A DNA stretch of 64,000 nt. It comes from Sporolactobacillus sp. CQH2019 (GTDB lineage: Bacteria > Bacillota > Bacilli > Bacillales > Sporolactobacillaceae). A program made the position numbers and the translations under genes. Below the pieces are notes generated by a model that saw only the letters and a program-made list of their open reading frames with translations, did not search any database and was not told where the DNA came from. Positions 29,142-37,600 of this stretch are shown in pieces (within the stretch, counting starts at the first letter, position 1; the number at the start of each line of letters is the position of its first letter). The DNA lies in NCBI RefSeq assembly GCF_028765345.1, contig NZ_JARAJZ010000009.1:1-64000 (forward strand), given 5' to 3'.

Positions 29142-30257
29142 ATGATTAATATTGCATTTGTTTGTGAATGGGGTCCGGACCGGGCGAGAACATGGTCTGG
29201 TACTCCTTATTCGTTGTTCCAGTCGCTGGATTCTATTGAAAATATAAACGTTGTCAATATCAGTCTTAAATTGAATCGAATTGAGAACAAACTTCTTAAT
29301 TCACTGTATAAAGACAAGCAGAATTTTAATGTTTTCCGTTTGGGGCTACTTCAAAGCAAGATGAATCAGCAGCTGAAGGATGTTGATTGTGACGCTGTGA
29401 TTGAAATCGGGGATATTGGCATTGCTAAAAACAAGAATTACTATACATACCAGGACTTGTGTATAGCAAGCTTAATGAATTTGTACGACCAGGACAAGCC
29501 TATTTATTCGAGATTTTCAAACTTTGGTCAGTATTCCTATGATGACCTGGTGAAAAGGAATAAATGGCAGGAAAAAGTATACAGGAATTCTAAAGGTATT
29601 TTTACCATGAGCGACTGGCTTAAACAAACGATCGATAAAAACTATTCCTGTGCTGCTGGAAAAACGCATACGGTTCATGCCGGCATAAATGTGCGGTTAA
29701 GACCCGAAGAGTTAAAAAAGGATGACTATCGGTACATTTTATTTATTGGCCGTGATTTTGATCGGAAAAATGGAAGAAATGTTATTGAGGCATTTCATAA
29801 AATCAGCAAGGATCGGCATTTGCGATTAATCATAGCCGGTCCGTCAAAATGGCCCTATGAAAAGTCCGTACCAGAAGACGTAATCTTCCTGGGTGATTCC
29901 GATCATATAACGTTAAGTCACTACTATCAGCTAGCCGATGTTTTTTGTATGCCTTCTTACTTTGAAGCTTATGGAATTGTTTTTCCGGAAGCTTTAGTTA
30001 GAGGAATTCCATGTATTGGCTTAAATAAATATTCCATGCCTGAAATCATAAAAGATTATGGGATTCTCGTAAAAGAGGGGACAAGTGATGAAATTGCTGC
30101 AGCACTCACTGAAACATTAAATAGCAGCAAATATAAAGCAAATATTGAGCGTGACAAAGCGCAGATCATTCAAACCTATAGTTGGAATACAATCGCTAAT
30201 GACATGGTGAATCAAATAAAACAGGATTTAGCGTCAGTTCCAGCAGCTAATAAATAG
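29142..30257 (+). CDS. Glycosyltransferase, GT4/GT-B family
   Basis: The 371-aa protein has a GT-B fold pattern: an N-terminal acceptor half, then YILFIGRDFDRKNGRNVIEA, LRLIIAGPSKWP and the GT4 donor signature MPSYFEAYGIVFPEALVRGIP (written as a marker at about 283-302) with the EX7E glutamates. It would transfer a sugar from a nucleotide donor to a surface glycan or lipid. There are no other polysaccharide genes nearby, and its AT-rich codon use differs from the core genes, so it was probably acquired. The ribosome binding site is weak. Confidence 0.85.
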   Translation: MINIAFVCEWGPDRARTWSGTPYSLFQSLDSIENINVVNISLKLNRIENKLLNSLYKDKQNFNVFRLGLLQSKMNQQLKDVDCDAVIEIGDIGIAKNKNYYTYQDLCIASLMNLYDQDKPIYSRFSNFGQYSYDDLVKRNKWQEKVYRNSKGIFTMSDWLKQTIDKNYSCAAGKTHTVHAGINVRLRPEELKKDDYRYILFIGRDFDRKNGRNVIEAFHKISKDRHLRLIIAGPSKWPYEKSVPEDVIFLGDSDHITLSHYYQLADVFCMPSYFEAYGIVFPEALVRGIPCIGLNKYSMPEIIKDYGILVKEGTSDEIAAALTETLNSSKYKANIERDKAQIIQTYSWNTIANDMVNQIKQDLASVPAANK

Positions 30258-30431
30258 GACCCGAATTATAAATGTGGGTACCCATTGTTATTCCTAGCTG
30301 CTTACTCCACCGACAGATCTCATAAATTCCCTTTGCTGAGTAAACAATGGTTCTATACAATTTTCCGTCAGTTCCCCTCAGAACGGGGGTATTTGTATTA
30401 CTACAACCAAGGTTTATACCCCTGCTGTTGT

Positions 30432-30755
30432 TTATGGAATTTGCATTATAAAACTTATAACTACAATGTAAATTTCAGAAAACATCCTTGTAAGGACGTG
30501 CGAATCATACGAACCCTCTATGGATGTCGGCGCTGCCGACGCCCTTTCGGTGGTTGCATTAACCGCATCCAGTCGGTTAAATTGAATTTTGAATAGGCCT
30601 GTCTGAAAAATATTTCCTGTCCAGAATCCCTTTTTAATGATGTAAACCTTTTTGTCCGTCACAATCAGCCATTCTTTGAAGACGCCGCGTAGCAAGAATT
30701 TAATCTGTTCTCCGGATTCAACATATTTTTCAACGTGTTTCAATTTTTTTGACAT
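30432..30755 (-). CDS. PH-domain-like protein with aberrant C-terminus
   Basis: Residues 1-60 resemble short bacterial PH-like proteins of Bacilli: HVEKYVESGEQIKFLLRG, EWLIVTDKKVYIIKKG and FKIQFNRLDAVN. After about residue 68 the sequence (TTERASAAPTSIEGSYDSH...) no longer looks like the family, where a beta-strand/helix region is expected. I infer that the 3' part was replaced or frameshifted. AAAGGA precedes the ATG. It begins 8 nt after the broken recombinase gene. Confidence 0.5.
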   Translation of the reverse strand: MSKKLKHVEKYVESGEQIKFLLRGVFKEWLIVTDKKVYIIKKGFWTGNIFQTGLFKIQFNRLDAVNATTERASAAPTSIEGSYDSHVLTRMFSEIYIVVISFIMQIP

Positions 30756-30762
30756 AAAAACG

Positions 30763-31687
30763 TCAGTCCTTTCTTTTTAAATTCATCAGCGGGCTGCTGG
30801 CTACGGCTTTGTCCAGAATCTGGCTATCCTGCAGCGAGCGCAAATAGCGTTCCGTGATGTTTAGCGATGAATGCCCCAGTAAACGGCTGAGTGAATAGAC
30901 ATCAATTTTACCGGAAGCAAGTGACTGTACGGCAAAGAAGTGCCGAAACGTATGGGGCGAAACCCGTTTTCCTGTAATATGTGCCCGCTTTCCGGCCTCT
31001 CGAATGATGTTATACAGGCCGGTATGTGTCAGTTTGTGTCCCATATAATTCAAAAAATAAAAATCGTCATGGGGAACCATCTGTTTCAGATAACTTTTTC
31101 GGATACGTTCATATTTAATGAGGATCCTTTTCAGGGCCGGGGAAATAAAAATAACCCGTCCTTTGTTTCCCTTCCCCAGAACGTTGATAGAGATCCGTTT
31201 AATATCTTTGGGTTTGATTCTCCGGATCTCTATTGAATCGCATGCCCGTGTCCGCCAGCATACACAGGATGGCTTGATTACGCATTTCTACAAAGGAGTC
31301 TGAACGGAAGGCGTGAATCATTTTGTTTACTTCGGACGCTGTAAACGTATGAATGGTGGTTCTGGGGACCTTGGGACATTCGACTTTGTCCATTGGGTTT
31401 TTATTCAGGTATTCTTCCTTAACGGTCCAAGAGAAGAAGGCATGGACGATTTTATAAAGACCGGAAATGGACTGGGGTTTATTCCCTTTCAGCTTTTTTA
31501 AGTGAAAGTAGGATTTGAGGTCGAACGGGGTCACTTGGGTCAGATCTTGAAGGCCCCGTTTTTCGGTGAGGTAGGTCAGGAGGTGTTCACATTCGAACGT
31601 CTTATTTTTCATGGTTTTTTCGGTAAACCCTTTGGCTTCACAGCTGTAGAAATATTCCTGCATGACATCATCCAAATTTAATTCCAT
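30763..31687 (-). pseudogene. Frameshifted tyrosine recombinase/integrase
   Basis: Two frames together make one tyrosine recombinase. The first (start ATG 31687, AGGGGTGA upstream) has the SAM-like N-terminal domain and enters the catalytic domain at LADTGMR. Near 31230-31238 the frame shifts: the expected SIEIRRIKPKDIKR continues in another frame through VLGKGNKGRVIFISPALKR. The last part has HTFRHFFA (His-x-x-Arg), LLGHSSLNITERYL and the Tyr nucleophile. One extra base breaks an otherwise complete catalytic set. It marks the right part of the AT-rich island. Confidence 0.85.
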
Positions 31688-31906
31688 AACAAAAGTCACC
31701 CCTCTCTGTGGTGAATCTTTCACAGAAGAGAAGTGACTAAGGAAAATCAATCCGAAAAATCAAGCAGAAAGCTGAAATGATCGTGATCAAAAATCAGATG
31801 AAGGATCGCTACAAACGGCTTTTATCCCTAAAAAAGCCTTTACGACAGGATTATTTAAAAAGGAAAATCCGCCGGTTGATGAACAGACGCCGCGTGTTGC
31901 GGCCCC

Positions 31907-32128
31907 TCATTTATTATTCATTTGGTTATTGATCGCTTTCATCATCTGATTGATTTTCTTTTGCGACGGATGCTGGCCCATTTGGGTCATCATCACGCGA
32001 AGCATCTGTTCGTTGATCGGCGGATTCTTCTTCAAATAGCTCAGCATGTATCTCCGGGCAATGAAAAAGCCGAGAACCAATCCGGCGGCCAGGCAGACAG
32101 CGCCCACTAGTATGTATAGCCACAGCAT
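31907..32128 (-). CDS. yneF: YneF family protein
   Basis: A 73-aa protein with one N-terminal membrane helix ([21 protein letters not shown]) followed by the conserved [25 protein letters not shown] region of UPF0154/YneF (named here only as a marker). Function unknown. It follows sirA on the same strand, the order also found in Bacillus subtilis (yneE-yneF). AGGAGG is upstream of the ATG. Confidence 0.9.
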   Translation of the reverse strand: MLWLYILVGAVCLAAGLVLGFFIARRYMLSYLKKNPPINEQMLRVMMTQMGQHPSQKKINQMMKAINNQMNNK

Positions 32129-32164
32129 GTGCCCTGTTTCCTCCTTGTGTCAAATATCCATACC

Positions 32165-32647
32165 TCAGTGTACACTATCGCGTGAAATCAGGTCAACCTT
32201 ACTTTGGAGGAAATCTGCATTTTTTATAGGATTGAGCCAGGCGCATTGTCTCGCTTGGAAATTCACCGCCAAAAAATGTCCGTCCAGCTTCCGCAAAATT
32301 TCAAAAAAAGTCACTTCCATGTCTGAGGTTCCTTGCGACGTCATTTTCAGTTCCCGGCCCTGAAGTTCCAGTGTGGCCTCGCTAAACGGTCTTTTGCTTT
32401 TCAAATAATGAATCGGATCTTCATATGTATAGTCCGTCATGAGTTTGCAAGCCGTTTGCAGCAGCGTTTTGAACTTGCCGGCATCCAGTTGATGAGAAAC
32501 AAAACGAATCTGTCTGTACAACACTTCCTTCATATGCTTATCCCGTGCAGAACGGAAATCCTTAAATAATTGAAACAGCTTTTCTTCCTGACCGAAATAA
32601 TGTTTTGCGATATTGTCTTTAATCAGGTAAATGTGGTAACTGCGCAT
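32165..32647 (-). CDS. sirA: Sporulation inhibitor of replication SirA
   Basis: The 160-aa product begins MRSYHIYLIKDNIAKHYFG and continues with EEKLFQLFKDF, the signature of SirA (YneE). SirA is made under Spo0A control at the start of sporulation, binds domain I of DnaA and blocks new replication rounds. GAGGAGGAGG precedes the ATG. Its presence supports a spore-forming host. The neighbour yneF fits the known gene order. Confidence 0.87.
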   Translation of the reverse strand: MRSYHIYLIKDNIAKHYFGQEEKLFQLFKDFRSARDKHMKEVLYRQIRFVSHQLDAGKFKTLLQTACKLMTDYTYEDPIHYLKSKRPFSEATLELQGRELKMTSQGTSDMEVTFFEILRKLDGHFLAVNFQARQCAWLNPIKNADFLQSKVDLISRDSVH

Positions 32648-32852
32648 TCGCCCTCCTCCTCATGCAGTATGTCTGCCTCTGTCCTGAGGAAAAAAACGAT
32701 CAGACATCATCAAAGTAGTTGATGCGGTTTTAATCCGCACTATAAAAATTATATCGGAACATGATACCGTCAATTTTAGCCGTTGTTGCTGCCTTACTGC
32801 CTGAAAACGCGAATTGGAATCGGCATTCTGCCGGATATCAATGAATGGAAGC

Positions 32853-33087
32853 AAAAAAAAAGAAAGCTCTTTTCCTTTATTCAGTGAATAGAAGCTTTCT
32901 TCTGAAGGAGGATGAAAATTAACCCGTCAGCGAAAAGGCAAGGTTAAATCGCCGAAGGGAAACAAACATATTTTAATCGGGATTTCACAGCTTTGGATCG
33001 GCATGCGAAAGCTCGCGATTAAACAAAATTAAGAAGAATATCTCTCGTTGTTGTATCATTACAATGATTAATATTTCCTCTTGTTAT
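32853..33087 (-). ncRNA. Candidate structured small RNA
   Basis: A sigma-A-like promoter on the minus strand (TTGCAA 33120-33115, 16-nt spacer, TATACT 33098-33093) predicts a start near 33086. About 230 nt later a hairpin (AGAAAGCT 32861-32868 with AGCTTTCT 32893-32900) and nine T form a strong terminator. No convincing ORF lies between. The RNA can fold: TTTAATCG/CGATTAAA (33023-33016 with 32979-32972) encloses TTTCGCA/TGTGAAA, which pairs only in the minus RNA through a G-U, and TTAACC/GGTTAA lies near the 3' end. It also has pyrimidine-rich segments CATCCTCC and TTTCCC that could pair with ribosome binding sites. Confidence 0.5.
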
Positions 33088-33120
33088 ATAACAGTATAGC
33101 ACAAATAATGTATCTTGCAA
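33082..33120 (-). promoter_or_regulatory. Promoter with operator-like palindrome for the small RNA
   Basis: TTGCAA, a 16-nt spacer and TATACT are followed directly by TGTTATATAACA (33093-33082), a perfect 12-bp palindrome over the predicted start site. This placement suits a repressor site. Confidence 0.5.
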
Positions 33121-33213
33121 GCGATAAGACAGCATCTTCGTAAATTTAATAAAACCGGTGCGAAACGGCAAGGCGCGGCGGAGAACGCTAAACCGTCCGC
33201 AGAAACACCCGGA

Positions 33214-33507
33214 TTATTTCCGGACAGGTATGATTAATTTCTGGTCCGGCTGGATAAAATTGCGGTCAATTCCGTTCTCCCTTTCAATCCAATTGACAAA
33301 GGCTTCCTCTGAAAGTCCGGAATTGCTGCTGTGATAACGTTGAGCCAGAGACCAAAGCGTATCCCCTTTTTCGACAGCTATTGTCTTATAATCATTGCCG
33401 TCTGCGGCCACACGATTTGTCAGCGTAAAAAAAAGGACGATAGTCAGAACAATAAATAAAATAACGAAAGATGTACCTTTCAGCTTACGATTCAAGTGCT
33501 CATTCAT
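33214..33507 (-). CDS. yneA: Cell division suppressor YneA
   Basis: A 97-aa protein with an N-terminal membrane helix (FVILFIVLTIVLFFTLT) and a LysM domain (KTIAVEKGDTLWSLAQRY to IQPDQKLIIPV). YneA is made in the SOS response and delays septation until DNA is repaired. The ATG at 33507 has GGAGGGG 7 nt upstream; a longer frame to 33627 runs through the LexA boxes and is rejected. Divergent from lexA, as in Bacillus. Confidence 0.92.
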   Translation of the reverse strand: MNEHLNRKLKGTSFVILFIVLTIVLFFTLTNRVAADGNDYKTIAVEKGDTLWSLAQRYHSSNSGLSEEAFVNWIERENGIDRNFIQPDQKLIIPVRK

Positions 33508-33549
33508 CTGCAGCCCCTCCAATAAATGATTGAGAATATGTATTCCCGA

Positions 33550-33619
33550 GAATGTTTGTTCGCTACCAATGATTATATAGCGAACATCCGTTTGCGTCAA
33601 TGATTCGAACGGATGTTTG
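33550..33619. promoter_or_regulatory. Three LexA (SOS) boxes
   Basis: Between yneA and lexA lie GAATGTTTGTTCG (33550-33562), CGAACATCCGTTTG (33581-33594) and CGAACGGATGTTTG (33606-33619). All are close to the Bacillus LexA site CGAAC-N4-GTTC. They should place both yneA and lexA under LexA repression. Confidence 0.85.
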
Positions 33620-33676
33620 CATTGCAAAAAATGGCATGATATAATGGGCTTAAGAAGAAGAAAAAGGAGCAGGCAG

Positions 33677-34288
33677 ATGAAACTCTCAAGTCGACAGCAA
33701 TCAATACTCGATTATATTAAGCATGAAGTGGCGACCAAGGGCTATCCTCCGTCGGTTCGTGAAATCTGCGATGCGGTCGGATTGGCTTCAAGTTCAACCG
33801 TTCACGGTCATCTGGAACGGCTTGAAAAAAAAGGATTGATTCGGCGCGATCCGACGAAACCGCGTGCCATTGAAATTCTCGATCATGATGGCGATATATT
33901 CAGTGAAAAAGCGGTTGCTGTGCCGGTGATCGGCAAGGTAACGGCCGGTCAGCCGATCAGCGCTGTGGAGAATATCGAGGAGTACTTTCCCGTACCCAGA
34001 TCTATGGTTGACGAGGAAAATGTCTTTATACTCAATGTATCGGGAGAAAGCATGATCAACGCCGGTATTCTGGACGGCGACAAAGTGATTGTCCGCCAGC
34101 AGAGAACCGCAGAAAACGGCGAAATTGTCGTGGCAATGACCGATGAAAATGAAGCGACTGTCAAAAGATTTTTCAAAGAAAAAGACCACATCCGCCTTCA
34201 GCCCGAAAATCCGGCCATGGCACCCATACTGTTAGACAACTGTATAATACTCGGAAAGGTAATCGGCGTATTCCGTACAATAAACTGA
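33677..34288 (+). CDS. lexA: SOS repressor LexA
   Basis: The 203-aa protein has an N-terminal winged helix ([20 protein letters not shown]), the self-cleavage Ala-Gly bond in [10 protein letters not shown] (about 90) and the Ser/Lys dyad in [11 protein letters not shown] (about 127) and EATVKRFF (about 165). RecA filaments trigger its autolysis after DNA damage. The ATG at 33677 with AAGGAG 8 nt upstream is preferred over an upstream ATG at 33617 that lies in a LexA box. Divergent from yneA. Confidence 0.97.
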   Translation: MKLSSRQQSILDYIKHEVATKGYPPSVREICDAVGLASSSTVHGHLERLEKKGLIRRDPTKPRAIEILDHDGDIFSEKAVAVPVIGKVTAGQPISAVENIEEYFPVPRSMVDEENVFILNVSGESMINAGILDGDKVIVRQQRTAENGEIVVAMTDENEATVKRFFKEKDHIRLQPENPAMAPILLDNCIILGKVIGVFRTIN

Positions 34289-34335
34289 TTGCCGCGGCAA
34301 GCGATACGTGCGCTTTTCCTTTCTCCGGAATATGC

Positions 34336-34391
34336 AAAAAGCCGGGGCGGACATCATGGATGCTGATGGCTGCTCCGGCTTAAAATATTTT
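34336..34391. terminator. Terminator between lexA and the convergent gene
   Basis: AAAAGCCGG (34336-34344) pairs with CCGGCTT (34375-34381) and TTAAAATATTTTTG follows on the plus strand. The run of A before it could serve the minus-strand gene at 34407. Confidence 0.6.
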
Positions 34392-34406
34392 TGTTTCGGT
34401 CGCCTT

Positions 34407-35360
34407 TCATTCTTTGAATTCAGAGAAGAGCCGCTTGATTTTCAATAGTTTTTCTGCCGTAAAGATCCACTCTTCCCGATCTAATTCCTGACTGATCATC
34501 TGATAAAGATCGTTCTGGTTCAGACAGATCAAAGGCCACTCTTTTTCGGAAAAATTCTCTGCTTTTGCGTGATCGGCCGAATCGTCCATAAAGTAGAGGA
34601 CGGGAACGATACGCTCTGCATTCACCTGACGATTGCCAAGATAGGCCCGGAATTCCGGGACAGCCTGCATGATCGGTGCAGCCAGATCGGAATAACAGTC
34701 AATCGTTATTCTCAGAAAGTCCAGATTGCCGTCTCTCTGTTTCCTGTCTCCGGACATAACCAGCGTTTCTTCAGAACCATTTGCAAGGCTCGGAATGTTT
34801 TCCTTGATCAGCCGTTCAAAACCCTGGGCATGTTCCGGGCTTATCCCATGGAATACTTTTCCTTTGTACTTTCTTGTATCAAGTAAATACAGCCCTGTCG
34901 GCAGCAGCAGAATGATATCCGCTCTGGAAAAATCACTCCCGCCGGCTCGGACCGGAACGATGATATTTCCTGCAAACGCCATTTGCCGGGCCGAAATCCG
35001 TTTGGATTGGACAAGAATTTTCCTGATTGCCGTTAGATTCTGATAAACGGCAAATGTCTTTTCGGATCTCTGTGTTCCCCGTAAATAAGCAATTAATTCT
35101 TCATAGCGTCCCAGTTTTTTTTCGTAAGATTCCTCAATACCGGCAATCGTGGCGCTATTTTCGGTCATAATATGCTTAATCTTAGTTTCCGACTCCTCTT
35201 TAATCCGGTTTTCCGTCTCACTGATCGTCGCCGAAGTCTCATTTTGGCTTTTCTCGATCTGTTCCTCGGCCCGACTTTTTATTTTTTGCTGCTTCTGGAA
35301 TAAAAAATAAATGATCCCGATCAGGATTAGAATAATTGCCAGGTAAATAACATGTACCAC
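34407..35360 (-). CDS. Membrane-anchored coiled-coil protein with NERD-like domain
   Basis: The 317-aa protein has one N-terminal membrane helix (VIYLAIILILIGIIYFLF), a long Glu/Lys/Ser coiled coil (about 25-100) and a C-terminal region with ADIILLLPTGLYLLDTRKYKG, similar to the NERD nuclease-related motif where a D...(E/D)-x-K pattern is usual. Here DTRKYKG stands for the ETKNYKG of classic members. It may be an inactive or altered nuclease facing the cytoplasm. GTG at 35360 has GGGAGGG 7 nt upstream. No partner gene is adjacent. Confidence 0.55.
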   Translation of the reverse strand: MVHVIYLAIILILIGIIYFLFQKQQKIKSRAEEQIEKSQNETSATISETENRIKEESETKIKHIMTENSATIAGIEESYEKKLGRYEELIAYLRGTQRSEKTFAVYQNLTAIRKILVQSKRISARQMAFAGNIIVPVRAGGSDFSRADIILLLPTGLYLLDTRKYKGKVFHGISPEHAQGFERLIKENIPSLANGSEETLVMSGDRKQRDGNLDFLRITIDCYSDLAAPIMQAVPEFRAYLGNRQVNAERIVPVLYFMDDSADHAKAENFSEKEWPLICLNQNDLYQMISQELDREEWIFTAEKLLKIKRLFSEFKE

Positions 35361-35497
35361 CGTGTAGCCCTCCCTTGTTTCAAAACGATACATATATTTT
35401 TTCGTCCGCTGTCCCTGCGCTTTTGTCCCTCGGCCAATGAATGTACAGAGTCTGCAAAGTCGGGTAAAATAGAGAAAAGAGAAATGGAGGGATCAGC

Positions 35498-35830
35498 ATG
35501 AATGATTGGATCAAAAAGGGTTTCTTTATCGGTCTCGGCGCAACAGTTGCAAGTAAGGAAAAAGCAGATAAATTTTTCAATGATCTGTCAAAAAGCGGCG
35601 GCGCGGCAGCGGAAGAAGCAAAATCTTTTCTCGACGCTCTGAATGATAAAGGAAAATCTAAAAAAGAACAATGGCAGAATGACATCCGTCAGGACATTAA
35701 GGACACTCTGATCGATTTGGGATTCGTTACCTCTGAGGAGTACAACAAGCTGGCCGAAAGAGTTGAAGCGCTGGAAGCCGGATTATCGAAGGATCAAAAC
35801 GGAACGGATGAACAGAGCACGGAAAAATAA
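35498..35830 (+). CDS. Phasin-like (PhaF-type) helical protein
   Basis: A 110-aa protein: a short hydrophobic start (WIKKGFFIGLGATVASKEKA), a helical region with DLSKSGGAAAEEAKSFLDAL, and a C-terminal coiled coil VTSEEYNKLAERVEALEA. It resembles phasin family/PhaF-related small proteins that precede UbiB-type kinases in Firmicutes. No polyhydroxyalkanoate genes are seen. The UbiB gene starts 24 nt downstream, so the two form an operon and may act together. GGAGGG precedes the ATG. Confidence 0.7.
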   Translation: MNDWIKKGFFIGLGATVASKEKADKFFNDLSKSGGAAAEEAKSFLDALNDKGKSKKEQWQNDIRQDIKDTLIDLGFVTSEEYNKLAERVEALEAGLSKDQNGTDEQSTEK

Positions 35831-35854
35831 CGGGTTGTCGGTCAGGTGAAATGA

Positions 35855-37531
35855 ATGTTTGGAAAACGCATACGCCATATCAAACGTTATCGAGAAATCG
35901 TAACCGTCCTTGTCAAATACGGATTCGGGTATATTGTTAAAGATGTCGGACTGTTTCATCTGCTCTCGCTCCCGAAACAGATCGTGTCCGATTTTTCCGG
36001 AACTAATGATTCAAAACCGGTCGGCCGGAAAATCCGCCTGATGCTCGAAGAACTCGGGCCGACTTTCATTAAGCTCGGCCAGCTGCTCAGCCTGAGGTCG
36101 GATCTCATACCCGAACAGATCGCTAACGAGCTGCGCGAATTGCAGGACAGCGTGACGCCGATCGATCCGGCAGTCATTAAGTCTGTCATCCGGCAGGAAC
36201 TGGGTGCGCCGGTCGGCGATATCTTTGCTGATTTTGATGAACAATGCCTGGCGGCGGCATCGATCGCTCAGGCACACCGCGCCGTTCTGAAGACGGGTGA
36301 AGAAGTCGTGATCAAGGTCCGCCGTCCCGATATTGAAACCGTGGTTTCAACCGACATAGAGATTCTCTGGGATCTGGCTGCACTTGTGGAAAAACGCTAT
36401 TCCTGGGCAAAAAAATTTCAGATAAGCGATATTGTCGAAGAATTTTCCCTTGCCATCCGCAATGAAATGGATTATTTCAGAGAAGGCAGAAATACTGAAA
36501 AGCTCTATAATTATTTCGCTTCCAATGAAAACATTATCATCCCGAAAGTGTATTGGGACTATTCAACTAACAAGCTGCTCACCCTTGAGTATATCAACGG
36601 TGCAAAATATGCCGACCTGATTGCTTCAGTCCCTGAAGGCATCGATAAAAAAATCATTTCAGAACGACTGGTGCGCTCATTTCTCGATCAGGCGCTGGTT
36701 GTCGGCGTTTTTCATGGTGATCCTCATCCCGGCAACCTTTTTTTCTTTCCGGGGAATAAGATCGGCTATATCGATTTCGGACAGGTCGGCACATTAAATG
36801 AAGAAATGAAACATAATTTTGCCAGCCTGATTATCGGGCTGATGAGGGGAGACATAGATCTGCTGTTCCGCACGATCTTCCTGATGTCCTCAATGCCTGA
36901 AGACCTGGATGAAAGACTTTTTAAGGCCGACCTTGAGTTAATGCGCGACAAATACTATGAGCTTCCATTCAAAGAAATCCATATTGGAAAGGTCATTCAG
37001 GATATTTTCGAAACCACCAAAAAACATCATATCAGCATTCCGAAGGACTATACACTTCTCGGCAAAGCACTGATCACCCTTGAAGGCCTTATTACGCGCC
37101 TTGATAATCAAATCAGCATACTGGAACTTGCGGAACCTTATGGGCAGAAGCTTTTGCTGAACCGCTACAATCCTGAGCGGGTGGCAAAGAAAACTTTAAA
37201 AAGCGTTTATGAAGCACTGGAAAACAGTGCACAGATCCCCTCTCTTTTAAAGAAAACATTGACACATTTGTACAAAGGAAAAACGCATGTCGAAATGGAA
37301 CTGCCCCACCTGGATCTTCTGCTTTCCAGGCTTGACCGCGTGGCCAATCGCATTTCCTTCAGTATCATGCTTCTGGCATTCAGCATTATCCTCGGCGCAA
37401 TGATTATCGGAGAAACGTTCGGCGCCCACCCTTTGTTTACAAACATTCCGCTTCTTGACATCGCCGTCATGATTGTCGCTCTGATGTTTCTTCTCGTCCT
37501 GCTCGCAATTTTCAGGTCCGGGCGCTTCTAA
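35855..37531 (+). CDS. UbiB/ABC1/AarF family atypical kinase
   Basis: The 558-aa protein has the family's KxGQ motif (FIKLGQLLSLRSDLIP, about 73-88), AAASIAQAHRAVL (Ala-rich nucleotide loop), VVIKVRRP (Lys), FHGDPHPGNLFF (catalytic loop) and YIDFGQVG (metal Asp). Two C-terminal membrane helices (FSIMLLAFSIILGAMIIG and LDIAVMIVALMFLLVLLAIF) anchor it. UbiB-like ATPases support quinone and lipid homeostasis. It is translated from the second ATG of ATGAATG, with AGGTGA upstream. Partner of the phasin-like gene. Confidence 0.9.
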   Translation: MFGKRIRHIKRYREIVTVLVKYGFGYIVKDVGLFHLLSLPKQIVSDFSGTNDSKPVGRKIRLMLEELGPTFIKLGQLLSLRSDLIPEQIANELRELQDSVTPIDPAVIKSVIRQELGAPVGDIFADFDEQCLAAASIAQAHRAVLKTGEEVVIKVRRPDIETVVSTDIEILWDLAALVEKRYSWAKKFQISDIVEEFSLAIRNEMDYFREGRNTEKLYNYFASNENIIIPKVYWDYSTNKLLTLEYINGAKYADLIASVPEGIDKKIISERLVRSFLDQALVVGVFHGDPHPGNLFFFPGNKIGYIDFGQVGTLNEEMKHNFASLIIGLMRGDIDLLFRTIFLMSSMPEDLDERLFKADLELMRDKYYELPFKEIHIGKVIQDIFETTKKHHISIPKDYTLLGKALITLEGLITRLDNQISILELAEPYGQKLLLNRYNPERVAKKTLKSVYEALENSAQIPSLLKKTLTHLYKGKTHVEMELPHLDLLLSRLDRVANRISFSIMLLAFSIILGAMIIGETFGAHPLFTNIPLLDIAVMIVALMFLLVLLAIFRSGRF

Positions 37532-37566
37532 AGCTACTGCATGTTGTACTGACGGCATGGCGTATA

Positions 37567-37600
37567 AAAGGTTGTTCTTTTTCAACCTGCCTTTTTTATA
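37567..37600 (+). terminator. Terminator of the phasin-like/ubiB operon
   Basis: AGGTTG (37569-37574) pairs with CAACCT (37583-37588), followed by GCCTTTTTTAT. Confidence 0.7.

Noticed and set aside
31757-31930. Plus-strand basic frame (MIVIKNQMKDRYKRLLSLKK...)
   Set aside because: Coding-like Lys/Arg-rich fragment, but it has no start signal and runs into the end of yneF; probably island debris.
32920-32955. AAGGAGG-ATG on the plus strand suggesting a start codon
   Set aside because: The ATG touches the site with no spacing and the frame stops after 11 codons; the minus-strand RNA reading explains the region better.
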